From: WTFV01 sp965200895
Lineage (GTDB): Bacteria > Acidobacteriota > Vicinamibacteria > Vicinamibacterales > UBA8438
Direction of reading: 5' to 3'
Length of the DNA: 64,000 nucleotides
Assembly: GCA_965200895.1 (NCBI GenBank)
Contig: CBDAVM010000001.1
Coordinates: forward strand, 682,001 to 746,000
The notes under the pieces are model-generated. The model saw only the letters and a program-made list of their open reading frames with translations. It had not been told where the DNA came from and did no database searches. The position numbers and the translations under genes are program-made. The first letter of the stretch is position 1. Each line of letters starts with the position of its first letter. This document shows positions 35,282 through 48,081 of the stretch, one piece after another.

Positions 35282-35989
35282 CTATGCGGGCTTCTCGCTT
35301 TCCATCGGGGTGGCGTCCCGCCCGCGCAGGACGATGTCGAAGCGGTACCCCAGCGCCCGGTCGGGCTCGGTCAGGTCGAGGTCGAAGACCGCCACCAGCC
35401 GTGCGCGGCCGGCGGTGGTGGGCACCGCGTTGAAGACCGGATCGAGAGCCAGCAGCGGGTCGCCGGGGAAGTACATCTGCGTCATCAGCCGCGTCAGGAA
35501 GCTGCGGCCGAAGACCGAGAAGTGCACGTGCGCCGGTCGCCAGCCGTTGTGGTGGTTCGCCCACGGGTAGGCGCCGGGCCGGATGGTGGTGAACCGGAAG
35601 CGCCCCGTGGCGTCGGTGAGCGCGCGGCCGGCGCCGCTGAAGTTCGGATCGAGCGGCGCGTCGTGCGTGTCGCCCGCGTGCGCGTAGCGGCCGGCGGCGT
35701 TCGCCTGCCAGATCTCCACGAGGGTCTCCGGCACCGGTCGCGCATCCTCGTCGAGCACGCGGCCCGCGATGACGATGCGCTCACCGAGCGGCTCGCCGGG
35801 ACGCTGGCGGGTCAGATCGGCGTCGAACGGCCCGATGGGGCCGTAGCCGTGGACCGGACCGGTGATTTCGGAGAGCGTCTGCGGCACCACCAGCAGCGGC
35901 TGCGCCGGATGGCGCAGTGCGGTCGAGCGGTACGCCGGCGCGTCGTTCGGCGGATGGCATTCGGCCGGCGGGCGGCGGTAGGGGCGCAT
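35282..35989 (-). CDS. pcaH: Protocatechuate 3,4-dioxygenase beta subunit (iron-binding)
   Basis: 235 residues from the ATG at 35989. This is the usual PcaH length, and its N-terminus HPPNDAPAYRSTALRHPAQP matches the family. Iron ligands are visible: Tyr in AAGRYAHAGD, Tyr in PGAYPWANHHNGW, and His-x-His in RPAHVHFSVFGRSF. The frame is open to a GTG at 36139. A TATAGT box on the minus strand (36151-36146) lies 6 nt before that GTG, so either a leaderless 285-residue form or a 150-nt untranslated leader is possible. It is the first gene of a pcaH-pcaG-pcaB-pcaC-permease operon. Confidence 0.93.
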   Translation of the reverse strand: MRPYRRPPAECHPPNDAPAYRSTALRHPAQPLLVVPQTLSEITGPVHGYGPIGPFDADLTRQRPGEPLGERIVIAGRVLDEDARPVPETLVEIWQANAAGRYAHAGDTHDAPLDPNFSGAGRALTDATGRFRFTTIRPGAYPWANHHNGWRPAHVHFSVFGRSFLTRLMTQMYFPGDPLLALDPVFNAVPTTAGRARLVAVFDLDLTEPDRALGYRFDIVLRGRDATPMESEKPA

Positions 35990-36143
35990 CGGCGTGGCGC
36001 GGCGGCTCGTCAGACGATCCGTTGCCCCATCGTATCGAAGTTCGACGATTCCCGCATGCAACGACGAGTCGGATGCGTCTCGCGACACCGCGCCGTCTTC
36101 CGCGGACTTGAACACCGCCGGCGCCACTGAAGCCGGCACCGCT

Positions 36144-36156
36144 GTACTATAGTTTC
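36144..36156. promoter_or_regulatory. Palindromic -10 region between pcaH and the divergent NHL gene
   Basis: ACTATAGT (36146-36153) is an 8-bp palindrome giving TATAGT on the minus strand (towards pcaH) and TACTAT/ACTATA on the plus strand (towards the NHL gene). Shared divergent promoters with overlapping -10 boxes are known. No -35 box is obvious. The rest of 35990-36286 holds no gene. Confidence 0.4.
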
Positions 36157-36286
36157 TTCAGGGTCCCCGGCGCCGACGCGCGGCCGGAGAGCGCAGCCAA
36201 CGACCGGCCGCGGTGGCCCCGCGTCTTCGGAGCGGGCGCCGTTGCACGCCGGCCGGCCCCGAAGCCGGACAAGGGAGCAGAATCCG

Positions 36287-37399
36287 ATGCCGAACGCACG
36301 TCGAAACGACTCGCGCCGCCGCGCGGCCGCGGCGCTGGCCATCCTGGGGCTGGCGGCGGCAGGCGTCGCCGATGTCCAGGCCCAGTCGTCCACCACCAAC
36401 CCGTACCGCGCGACCTTCGGGTGGGAGAAGATGCCCGAGGGACGCGTGATGGGCACCGTCAGCGGCGTCTTTCCCGACCCCGACGGCGAGCATCTCTGGA
36501 TCCTCGACCGTTGCGGTGCGAACCAGTGCGCCGGGTCCGACCTGGACCCGATCATGAAATTCGACCTCGAGGGCAACCTCGTCGACAGCTTCGGGGCCGG
36601 GCTCTTCGGTTTTCCGCACGGCTTCTTCCTCGACCACGAAGGCTTCCTGTGGGTCACCGAGGGCGGATCGCACGGCGACTCGCGCGCGACGCCGGGCGAA
36701 CGGATCGGCATCGGCCACCAGGTGCTGAAGCTCAACCAGCGGGGTGAGGTCGTCATGCGGCTGGGCGAGGCGGCCGTCTGGGGCGACGACGAGCACCACT
36801 TCAACGGGCCGTCCGGTGTGGTGGTCGCTGCCAACGGCGACATCTGGGTGTCGGACGGGCACCGCGGGGGCAACAACCGGATCGTCAAGTTCTCGAGCGA
36901 CGGCACGTTTCTCCTCGCGGTCGGCGGCGGGGTGGGGTCGGAAAGCAAGGAGGCGGCCCGCTTCAGCGATCCGCACGACATCAAGATGGATTCGCAGGGG
37001 CGTGTCTACGTCGCCGACCGGGGCAACAGCCGCGTCCAGGTGTTCGATTCCGACGGCAACCTCCTTCACATCTGGACCCACTACGGCAAGCCGAGCGGCC
37101 TGTTCATCGACCGCAACGACATCCTGTACGCCGGCGACGGCCTGTCCGGCATGGTCCGCACGGGGCCGCCCGACAACTGGCGCAGCAACCTCGGCTGGGA
37201 GAAGGGCATCCGCATCGGCGACCTGAAGACCGGGCAGGCATGGGTGACCCATTTCGTTCCACAGCACGACGAGGACGTCGGTGCGGGCATCGAGTTCCTG
37301 GGGGTGGACTTCGACGGGAACATCTACGCCGGCGAGGTCAGCCGGCGGCGGCTCGTGCGCTACGTGCTGCACCGGCCCTCGGAGCTGCTGGGCCGCTGA
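36287..37399 (+). CDS. Exported NHL-repeat beta-propeller protein (paralogue of 11.9 kb gene)
   Basis: 370 residues. The signal peptide (RAAAALAILGLAAAGVADVQA-Q) is followed by a 6-bladed propeller with NHL motifs: GLFGFPHGFFLDHEGFLWVT, HHFNGPSGVVVAANGDIWVS, DPHDIKMDSQGRVYVADRGN (then SRVQVFDSDGNLL) and GVDFDGNIYAGEVSRRRLVR. It resembles the C-terminal lyase domain of peptidylglycine amidating enzymes in fold, and activity cannot be claimed. The ATG at 36287 is preceded by AAGGGAG. It is divergent from the pca operon. Its relation to protocatechuate use is unknown. Confidence 0.86.
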   Translation: MPNARRNDSRRRAAAALAILGLAAAGVADVQAQSSTTNPYRATFGWEKMPEGRVMGTVSGVFPDPDGEHLWILDRCGANQCAGSDLDPIMKFDLEGNLVDSFGAGLFGFPHGFFLDHEGFLWVTEGGSHGDSRATPGERIGIGHQVLKLNQRGEVVMRLGEAAVWGDDEHHFNGPSGVVVAANGDIWVSDGHRGGNNRIVKFSSDGTFLLAVGGGVGSESKEAARFSDPHDIKMDSQGRVYVADRGNSRVQVFDSDGNLLHIWTHYGKPSGLFIDRNDILYAGDGLSGMVRTGPPDNWRSNLGWEKGIRIGDLKTGQAWVTHFVPQHDEDVGAGIEFLGVDFDGNIYAGEVSRRRLVRYVLHRPSELLGR

Positions 37400-37524
37400 C
37401 AGGCACAGCCGTCAGGCATGTGGAAAGGGCAACCCCGCACCTCGAGTTGGGGGGAGCGGGTCTCAGAGCATCAGGTCGGCAGCGTGCAAGCGTCGGCAGG
37501 GCATCTCGTCCGGAGCATGATCCG

Positions 37525-38268
37525 ATGAGCGAGCGAACACTGTTCCTGGCGTGGCAGGACAGTCGAAGCCGGGAGTGGTTTCCGGTGGGCCGGATGGACG
37601 CCGATCCGAAACGATCGGGTTTTCGCTTTCGCTACACGGGCGGCGCCGAACGGGCGCGGCAGGAGGTGGGGTTCTCTCCGGCCGCCGATTTTCCGGAGCT
37701 GAAGGAGGACTATCGCTCGTCGGTGCTGTTTCCGCTGTTCAGGAATCGCATCATGCCCTCGGAGCGGCCGGATTTCGCCGCCCACCTGCAGATCCTCGAT
37801 CTGCCGGCGCGGGCGGATCCAATCGAGATTCTGGCCATGGATGGCGGATACCACGTCTCCGATGCCTTCGAGGTGTTTCCGAAGCTCGAGAAGGGGGCCG
37901 ACGGCAGCTTCCGGTGCCGGTTCTTCCTGCACGGCTGGCGTTACGTGAACCGGATCGCGCAGCAGCAGCTCGACCGGGTCGCGGTGAACGACCGGCTCCA
38001 CGTGACGCTGGAGCTGTCGAACCCGGTGGCCCGCGTGGCCGTGCAGTTGCAGACTTTCGACTACCACGTGATCGGCTGGGCGCCGCGGTATCTCGTCAAG
38101 GACCTTCTGATGGCCATGACCGAGAGTCCCGCCACGTGCGTGGCCCACATCGTGCGCGTCAATCCGCTGCCGGCGCCGTCGAAGCAGCGCCTGTTGATCG
38201 AACTGGCCGGCAACTGGGGCCGCCACGAACCGATGACCCACCGCGACTTCCAGCCGCTGGTCGAGTAG
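37525..38268 (+). CDS. HIRAN-domain-like protein
   Basis: 247 residues with no signal peptide. The N-terminal part (FLAWQDSRSREWFPVGRM, FRFRYTGGAERARQEVGF, FPELKEDYRSSVLFPLFRNR) resembles a family of HipA-N/HIRAN-like proteins that I recall as carrying a C-terminal HIRAN module. Here the module would be LHVTLELSNPVARVAVQLQT, then GWAPRYLVKDLL. HIRAN domains bind 3' DNA ends in helicases and restriction-linked proteins. The partner here is not such a gene: it ends 3 bp before avtA. A Shine-Dalgarno-like CCGGAG precedes the ATG. Function unknown. Confidence 0.6.
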   Translation: MSERTLFLAWQDSRSREWFPVGRMDADPKRSGFRFRYTGGAERARQEVGFSPAADFPELKEDYRSSVLFPLFRNRIMPSERPDFAAHLQILDLPARADPIEILAMDGGYHVSDAFEVFPKLEKGADGSFRCRFFLHGWRYVNRIAQQQLDRVAVNDRLHVTLELSNPVARVAVQLQTFDYHVIGWAPRYLVKDLLMAMTESPATCVAHIVRVNPLPAPSKQRLLIELAGNWGRHEPMTHRDFQPLVE

Positions 38269-38271
38269 GGG

Positions 38272-39537
38272 ATGGATGTTTCGGCATACGGACGACGACT
38301 GCTCGGCGACTCCGGCACGCGGTCGCTGATGGACGACCTCGGCGAGATCGCGGCGGCCGGCGGCGCGATCATGAATCTGGGGGGAGGCAGTCCCAGTCTG
38401 ATTCCGGCCGCGGAAGCGACGTTCCGGCGCCACATGGAGTCACTGCTGCGGCGCGAAGGGACGTTCGAGCGGGCCATCGGCCAGTACGGCGGACCGGACG
38501 GCGATCGGGACTTCGCCGGGGTCCTGGCCGAACTCCTCCGGCGCGAGCTCGGCTGGAAAGTGACCGCGCGCAACATCGCCCTCACGAACGGCAGCCAGTC
38601 CGCCTTTCTCCCGTTGTTCAATCTGCTGGCGGGACCGATGGGCGACGGTCGTCCGGCGCGCCGCATCCTGCTGCCGCTCTCGCCGGAATACATCGGGTAC
38701 GCCGACCTCGGCTTCACCCCCGGCCTGTTCACCGCGCGCCGTTCGACCATTCATGCGCTGGACGACAAGCTCTTCAAGTACGGCGTGGACTTCGACGGCC
38801 TGGACGAGGTCGACGACATCGGCGCGATCTGCGTATCGCGACCCACCAACCCGACCGGCAACGTGATCACCGACGAGGAGGTCGAGCGGCTCGGCGCGGT
38901 CGCCCGCGCCCGCGGCGTGCCGCTCATCCTGGACACTGCGTACGGCCTGCCCTTCCCGGGCATCGTGTTCGGCGAGTCGACGCCCGCATGGAACGAGCAC
39001 ACGGTCGTCTGCATGAGCCTGTCGAAGCTCGGCCTGCCCGGATTCCGCACCGGCATCGTGATCGCGAACGAGGAGATCGTCGAGGCGCTGGTCGCCGCCA
39101 CCGCGATCTACTGCCTGTCGCCGGGAAGGCTCGGCCCCGCGCTCGCCACCGAGCTCATCGAGAGCGGCGAGCTGCTGCCGCTCGCGCGCAACGTGATCCG
39201 AGCCCACTACGCCGGGCGGGCGGCCCGCGCGGTCGACCGGCTCCGCGCCGGGCTGGACGACTATCCCATCCGAATCCACAAGCCGGAGGGGGCCTTCTTC
39301 CTGTGGCTCTGGATGCCGGGGCTCCCGATCACCGACGCGGCGCTCTACGAGCGGCTCAAGAAGCGCAACGTCATGGTCGTCTCCGGGCACTACTTCTTCC
39401 CGGGGCGCGAGGACGACGACTGGCCGCACAAGCACGAGTGCATCCGCATCAGCTACGCCGACGACTGGGAGCGGACGGAACGCGGGCTCGACATCGTCAT
39501 CGACGAGGTGCGGCGGGCGTACGACGGCGCCCGCTGA
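38272..39537 (+). CDS. avtA: Valine-pyruvate aminotransferase
   Basis: 421 residues, the family length. It is a PLP-dependent class I aminotransferase that exchanges amino groups between valine and pyruvate. Diagnostic stretches are IMNLGGGSPSLIP, ALTNGSQSAFLPLFNLLAG, RPTNPTGNVITDEEV, ILDTAYGLPFPG and the PLP-lysine motif MSLSKLGLPGFRTGIV. The end GAFFLWLWMPGLPITDAALY, then FFPGREDDDWPHKHECIRIS fits AvtA closely. It starts 3 bp after the HIRAN-like gene and ends 64 bp before mmsA, another branched-chain amino-acid enzyme, suggesting a shared link to valine metabolism. Confidence 0.93.
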   Translation: MDVSAYGRRLLGDSGTRSLMDDLGEIAAAGGAIMNLGGGSPSLIPAAEATFRRHMESLLRREGTFERAIGQYGGPDGDRDFAGVLAELLRRELGWKVTARNIALTNGSQSAFLPLFNLLAGPMGDGRPARRILLPLSPEYIGYADLGFTPGLFTARRSTIHALDDKLFKYGVDFDGLDEVDDIGAICVSRPTNPTGNVITDEEVERLGAVARARGVPLILDTAYGLPFPGIVFGESTPAWNEHTVVCMSLSKLGLPGFRTGIVIANEEIVEALVAATAIYCLSPGRLGPALATELIESGELLPLARNVIRAHYAGRAARAVDRLRAGLDDYPIRIHKPEGAFFLWLWMPGLPITDAALYERLKKRNVMVVSGHYFFPGREDDDWPHKHECIRISYADDWERTERGLDIVIDEVRRAYDGAR

Positions 39538-39601
39538 GGCCGCCCGCATGCCGCGAGCGGGCGGGTGGACCGCCGACTCCCGCGTGCGCCAAACTACCCG
39601 G

Positions 39602-41089
<1,488 letters not shown>

Positions 41090-41125
41090 GCAGCCCCGTC
41101 CGCGAGCCGGCAGCGGCCCCGTCTA

Positions 41126-41320
41126 TTCCACGGTATGCGTCCGGATCCACTTGGTGCCGGCCGAGACTCTCGGCTTTGCGGGGCTGTCAGCGTGCTCGGC
41201 GGCGGGCGCGGTGGTGTCGGCCATGATTGGGGAGGGGCGGATTCCTCGCCGAACCATAAGACCACGTAGAGGCCGTACCCGTCGGTGGCCGGGTCGCACG
41301 TGTACTGCGCCATCAACTGG
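41126..41320 (-). pseudogene. C-terminal remnant of an unidentified protein
   Basis: In the 308-bp gap between mmsA and hsdR, the minus strand reads AQYTCDPATDGYGLYVVLWFG EE, which looks like the end of a structured domain, then after a probable frameshift AEHADSPAKPRVSAGTKWIR and a stop. I recall similar YGLYLVLWFG segments at the C-termini of ATP-binding proteins in defence islands but cannot name the family. There is no start and no upstream continuation. Confidence 0.3.
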
Positions 41321-41397
41321 CTTCGTGCGGCGTTCCTCGGTCACTTCGGTGTGCGCAGGCGGCTGACGGTGCTTGTTTCCGAGCATTTATGTGTTCA

Positions 41398-44535
<3,138 letters not shown>

Positions 44536-44841
44536 CAGTCTCAGGCGCCCCTGCCCACAGTTCACCGACCGTTCGACCGGCTCGCCATGCTGGTCGATCT
44601 CGGTGCAGTGTACGAGCTCACACGGGCCGAAGCCCAGCCAGGAACCGTGTGCGCGGCTGACCGCTTGATCGTTCTCCCGCTGCAAGGAGTCCCGTTCACG
44701 CTTCGCCTGCCGGGCGCGTTCGCGCCACCCTGGCCGGGGGCGTGCCCTGACCGGAACTGGCCGACGACCGAACGCACCTCCGTCACTCAGGATGTGGTAC
44801 AACACGTTGAGCGATCGCTAAACGCCCGAAGGCGGACGACC

Positions 44842-44859
44842 GTCGCGAGGCCTCGCGAC
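44842..44859. promoter_or_regulatory. Perfect 18-bp palindrome between hsdR and the divergent gene at 44944
   Basis: GTCGCGAGG CCTCGCGAC is a perfect palindrome in the 408-bp region that separates hsdR (minus) from the unknown gene starting at 44944 (plus). Nearby GCGATCGC (44812-44819) is a second, shorter palindrome. Position and symmetry suggest a dimeric regulator site. No other gene is seen in 44536-44943. Confidence 0.45.
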
Positions 44860-44943
44860 ACGCTGGCGCTGGTCGATGGTGGGCTGTTCTCGGCGCAAAT
44901 GGCACGCCGTACGGCACGCAACGTGCGTGAGATCCGCTGACCG

Positions 44944-45993
44944 ATGCCCCCTGACGACCGACCGCCTTCACGCCTGTACTGGATGCGCGCCGTCTCGTTC
45001 GCCGGCCTCCACCGCTTGCTGGCCGCCGTCGCCGCGGCGCCGGCGGGGCTGCGGGCCCGCGACGTCAACGCACTGGTCCTGGACGGCTCCGTCCGCCTCA
45101 CACCGCGGAGGCCGCAGCCGAAACCGACGACCCTCTACCACTACCGCAACACGCTTGTCCGGCTCGGGGCCCTCGTCCGGGACGGTCTACGGCTGCGCGC
45201 GAACCGCGACGACCCGGAGGTAGCCGCGTTGCTGGCCGAGCCGATTCCGGCGAACGGCGACCATGTCGTGAGTCCTGCCGCCCGCGAGCACTTCGCCACT
45301 CTCGTGCTGAAGAACGAGGACTGCCGCGCTCTCTTCTTCGATCTCTTCTCCGCGGCCCGCGGACCGTGCCGCACCGTGTCCGAATTCCGCCGGCACGGCG
45401 CCCCGGTGTCCTGGATGCGCCGACCGCCGCCCGACGCCCCCGCGATCGTCTTCCGCAATCACGCCACCGGCCGCGAGACCACCCACGCTTCCCGCGCCGC
45501 CGTGCCCGCCGTGCTGTACGGCCTGCGCTACTGGGCGCGCGACGAGTTGGCGCTCATCGACGAATACTCCGAGCGCACGCTCGACCGCACGACCTTGTTC
45601 CCCATCGCCGCACCCCCGGCGGGTCCCGCGGACCGCGACGCGGCTGTGCTGGACGCCGTCCGGTTCCTGCTCTCGCTGCGCGCCCGACACGCCGATCGAG
45701 AATGGACGATGCTGTCGGTCTCGGACCTCATCGTCGAGTACTGCCAGGACCGTCGGCAACCACGCAGCGTACTGTTCGGCGCCTTCGACTGGCTGCAACG
45801 GCGGTGGCCGGGCCACACCATTCTGGTTCCCACGCCGCTCGGCCTCGCCACTATCGCCGCCACGTCCGCCCAACAACAGGACCTCGCGCTCCGGCGCTAC
45901 TACAAGCCGGCGAACGGCCCGTACGTCTCGCACATCCGCTTCCACCATGACGTCACCGCCGACGCCGAGGACGCACGACGCCGTCATGCCTGA
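44944..45993 (+). CDS. Unknown protein coupled to a P-loop ATPase fragment (defence-island context)
   Basis: 349 residues. No family is recognised. The N-terminal 75 residues (FAGLHRLLAAVAAAPAGLRA, then RPQPKPTTLYHYRNTLVRLG ALVRDG) look like a winged-helix region. The middle is Arg-rich with DYSER-type segments (WARDELALIDEYSERTLDRT). Near the C-terminus SVSDLIVEYCQDRRQPRSVL, then FDWLQRRWPGHTILV suggests a second helical domain. No signal or membrane segment. Its last 8 nt overlap the start of the next gene, so they form a coupled pair. The pair is divergent from hsdR and lies inside the cassette bounded by two hsdR 5' ends. Confidence 0.65.
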   Translation: MPPDDRPPSRLYWMRAVSFAGLHRLLAAVAAAPAGLRARDVNALVLDGSVRLTPRRPQPKPTTLYHYRNTLVRLGALVRDGLRLRANRDDPEVAALLAEPIPANGDHVVSPAAREHFATLVLKNEDCRALFFDLFSAARGPCRTVSEFRRHGAPVSWMRRPPPDAPAIVFRNHATGRETTHASRAAVPAVLYGLRYWARDELALIDEYSERTLDRTTLFPIAAPPAGPADRDAAVLDAVRFLLSLRARHADREWTMLSVSDLIVEYCQDRRQPRSVLFGAFDWLQRRWPGHTILVPTPLGLATIAATSAQQQDLALRRYYKPANGPYVSHIRFHHDVTADAEDARRRHA

Positions 45994-46291
45994 TCTGCCG
46001 ACCGCCCTCGACCTCACCTTCAATCCGTTCGAGCCGGCCGCCTCCGGCCCCCCGATCGGCATCCCCTTCTCCCCGTCGGGCGCGCTGGAATCTCGGCTGC
46101 GCAACCTCGTGCCGGCGCTGGCCCGTACGCGCGGTTCCAAGGCGATCGTGATCCTCGGCGACTACGGCGCCGGCAAGACCTGCCTGCTGGCGGGACGCGC
46201 CAAGGGCAAGGCGATTGAGAAGGCCGCCGCTGAAGGCATTCCAGATCGAATGCGGTCGCCTCGCGCGCCCAGCGGATCAGCGCCGGATTGA
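45986..46291 (+). pseudogene. Truncated AAA/P-loop ATPase (N-terminal fragment)
   Basis: The start overlaps the upstream stop (ATG at 45986, TGA at 45991-45993). The protein begins MPDLPTALDLTFNPFEPAAS, and after about 50 residues has a clean Walker A: IVILGDYGAGKTCLL. Homology breaks off right after, at about 46200, and the frame runs into unrelated sequence to a stop at 46291. No Walker B is present. Intact relatives would be several hundred residues, so most of the ATPase has been deleted. The upstream partner is full-length, so the pair is probably non-functional as a two-gene system. Confidence 0.6.
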
Positions 46292-46307
46292 CGGGCGCGC
46301 GCATCAT
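46225..46307 (-). pseudogene. Possible N-terminal fragment of an ImmA/IrrE-type regulator-peptidase
   Basis: The minus strand reads MMRAPVNPALIRWAREATAF DLE, matching the usual opening of XRE-HTH/ImmA-IrrE metallopeptidases (VNPALLRWARERAG). It then loses similarity within about 25 residues at the same point where the oppositely oriented ATPase fragment ends (about 46200-46240). Both genes therefore seem cut by one deletion. Confidence 0.35.
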
Positions 46308-46405
46308 GTCGCCACCCTGATGGTGAGAACCGCCCGCTCTACGCGTCGGTCGGCCGCCTCGCGTGGAGCGGCCCGCAGCTCGCCGGAGACCTTCACCCGT
46401 GGCAT
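46304..46405 (-). CDS. Small ORF upstream of the ImmA/IrrE-like fragment
   Basis: 33 residues (MPRVKVSGELRAAPREAADR RVERAVLTIRVAT). Its stop overlaps the ATG of the ImmA/IrrE-like fragment (TGATG), and it begins 17 bp after the stop of the preceding gene. It could be a short regulator or the tail of a larger decayed gene. No family recognised. Confidence 0.25.
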   Translation of the reverse strand: MPRVKVSGELRAAPREAADRRVERAVLTIRVAT

Positions 46406-46422
46406 CTCCCTCAAGTGTCTTC

Positions 46423-47547
46423 TCAAGCCTGTCCGTCGTCGCGAAAGACGCTTTCCACGTGCGGATTCAGCAATCTCCAGCGCTGGCCGGTGCGCTCGAG
46501 GTCCCCCGTCAGCACCACCAGCGCCCGGTCCTTGTGGGCCTGAACCGCCCGGTCGTAGTCCGTCTGCTCCAGAACCGCCACGACCGACTGCCGTTGCCCG
46601 TCGATATCGGTCGCGAGATGGATCGTGCCGTCGTCCTCGGCCTCTCCGCGTTTCAGAAGCCGAACGAAACCGTGGAGACGCACGTCGGGCCGGGGGGCGC
46701 GCTCGCGGAGCGACCGGGCCGCCTCGCGCAGGATCGGTGCATCGGCCCGACCGAATCGAACCACCGTCGTCGGCGCCGCCCGAGGTCGGGTCCGGGCCCA
46801 CGAGACGCCCACGTCCAGCGTCGGGAAAGGCTCGACGAGCCGCACCAGCGCCTCGCACAGATTGGCGCTCACACCCTGCGCCACCGCGTCCGCAAAGGTG
46901 CTCCCGTCGCCGGCTACTGCCGATTCGGTCGCCTCGCGCGCCGCCGTGAGCGCCTCCGCCAAGCGGCTCGTCATCCGGCGTTCGATCGGCGCCTGCCGGT
47001 CGTCCGGGTCTGGAAACAACGCGGGCATCGGCGGCGGTACGACCGGCGTCAGCAACGTGACTACGAAACTGCCCTGGTCGGTCTGGCCCAGGCGCACGCG
47101 GCTCAACAGATCGCTCGCCTCGCGGTTCGCGCCGGCGCGGTAGACGGCCTGCGGTTCCCGAAGCGAGCAGACTGCCGACAGCAGCATGTCGCGAGCGCCC
47201 GCGACGAGGTCGATGCCGTCATGCAACGCCAAGCTGCCGTCGTCGCTCTCCCCGGCGCAAAGGCGGACGACGTCGCGGTCCGCCGTCACCAAGGACCGGT
47301 AGATGGTCAATTCGTCCTGATCGGCGACCTGCGAGAAGGTCTCGACCAGCGTCGCCACGACGTTGGCGTAGTCCCCGAGGCGAGCGGTGCGCGGGACGAT
47401 GATCTCCGGCCGCGCCTCGCCGTCGTAGACGTCCGAATGCGCCCCGTACGATTCGGACTTCCGCCAGCCGGCGGCGCGCACATAAGCGGCGAGGGCGGCG
47501 GGCGAGACCGCCCGTAGCGCGTCGGCGTCGCGAATGCTTACCTTCAT
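46423..47547 (-). CDS. Unknown protein translationally coupled to the DUF4365 gene
   Basis: 374 residues, starting MKVSIRDADALRAVSPAALA. No family is recognised. The first 75 residues (AAYVRAAGWRKSESYGAHSD VYDGE) form an HTH-like/alpha-beta start. The middle has an acidic-aliphatic stretch (LYTIYRS-like), and a C-terminal OB-like segment (RLHGFVRLLKRGE, GTIHLATDIDGQRQSVVAVL, RALVVLTGDLERTGQRWRLL). Its ATG overlaps the stop of the DUF4365 gene by one base (TGATG), so the two are made together. No membrane or signal segments. The context (RM cassette) suggests a defence role, which is inference. Confidence 0.7.
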   Translation of the reverse strand: MKVSIRDADALRAVSPAALAAYVRAAGWRKSESYGAHSDVYDGEARPEIIVPRTARLGDYANVVATLVETFSQVADQDELTIYRSLVTADRDVVRLCAGESDDGSLALHDGIDLVAGARDMLLSAVCSLREPQAVYRAGANREASDLLSRVRLGQTDQGSFVVTLLTPVVPPPMPALFPDPDDRQAPIERRMTSRLAEALTAAREATESAVAGDGSTFADAVAQGVSANLCEALVRLVEPFPTLDVGVSWARTRPRAAPTTVVRFGRADAPILREAARSLRERAPRPDVRLHGFVRLLKRGEAEDDGTIHLATDIDGQRQSVVAVLEQTDYDRAVQAHKDRALVVLTGDLERTGQRWRLLNPHVESVFRDDGQA

Positions 47548-48050
47548 CAGATCATCCCTTTCGTACGGGATCGTTCCATGAGCGTTCGTAGCGCATCGAC
47601 ATCGAAGACGTTGTTCTCGGGAAGGTGGACCGTAACGGAATCCTGTCCAGACACCTCGGCGAATCCCTCTCGTAGGCTCAGCCAGTAGGCACGACGTCTC
47701 AGCACGAGTTCCTCGGGGCTGACCGTCATCCACCGTGTTTCATCCGTCGGCAATTCGAGCACCACGAGCAGCCGCGGCGTCTGCGTCGGCACACGCAGAT
47801 CGTCGTAGTTCTTGATCGGCAACCGAAACGCCAGCGCACCATCCCGCGGCTCGCCGACATTGACCGTCGCCTTCAACTGCAGATCGAGCGCCGGTCGTCG
47901 CGGGCCGCCCGCCTGAATGTGCAGATCCACACTGTCGCGGTCCGGCTGCGGCGTCGAGGTCGAATACCCCGCCCGCGCGGCCAGCGCTTCGACGTACACG
48001 AGAGACAATCTCTCCTTCTGATCGGCGTCGGTCAGCGTTGCGTTGGTCAC
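47547..48050 (-). CDS. DUF4365 protein, predicted PD-(D/E)XK-like nuclease
   Basis: 167 residues from a GTG start with GGAG 6 nt upstream (VTNATLTDADQKERLSLVYV). DUF4365 features are EALAARAGYSTSTPQPDRDS VDLHIQ and the pair of strands carrying D(S)VDL and LDLQLKATVNV. These correspond to the Asp and the (E/Q)-x-K of a PD-(D/E)XK nuclease core, followed by YDDLRVPTQTPRLLVVLELP and WMTVSPEELVLRRRAYWLSL. DUF4365 genes are frequent in RM and other defence islands. The gene begins 32 bp after the broken hsdR 5' fragment and overlaps the next gene. Confidence 0.8.
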   Translation of the reverse strand: MTNATLTDADQKERLSLVYVEALAARAGYSTSTPQPDRDSVDLHIQAGGPRRPALDLQLKATVNVGEPRDGALAFRLPIKNYDDLRVPTQTPRLLVVLELPTDETRWMTVSPEELVLRRRAYWLSLREGFAEVSGQDSVTVHLPENNVFDVDALRTLMERSRTKGMI

Positions 48051-48081
48051 GTAGTCTCCAGGGTCGTCCCGGTGGTGCGCG

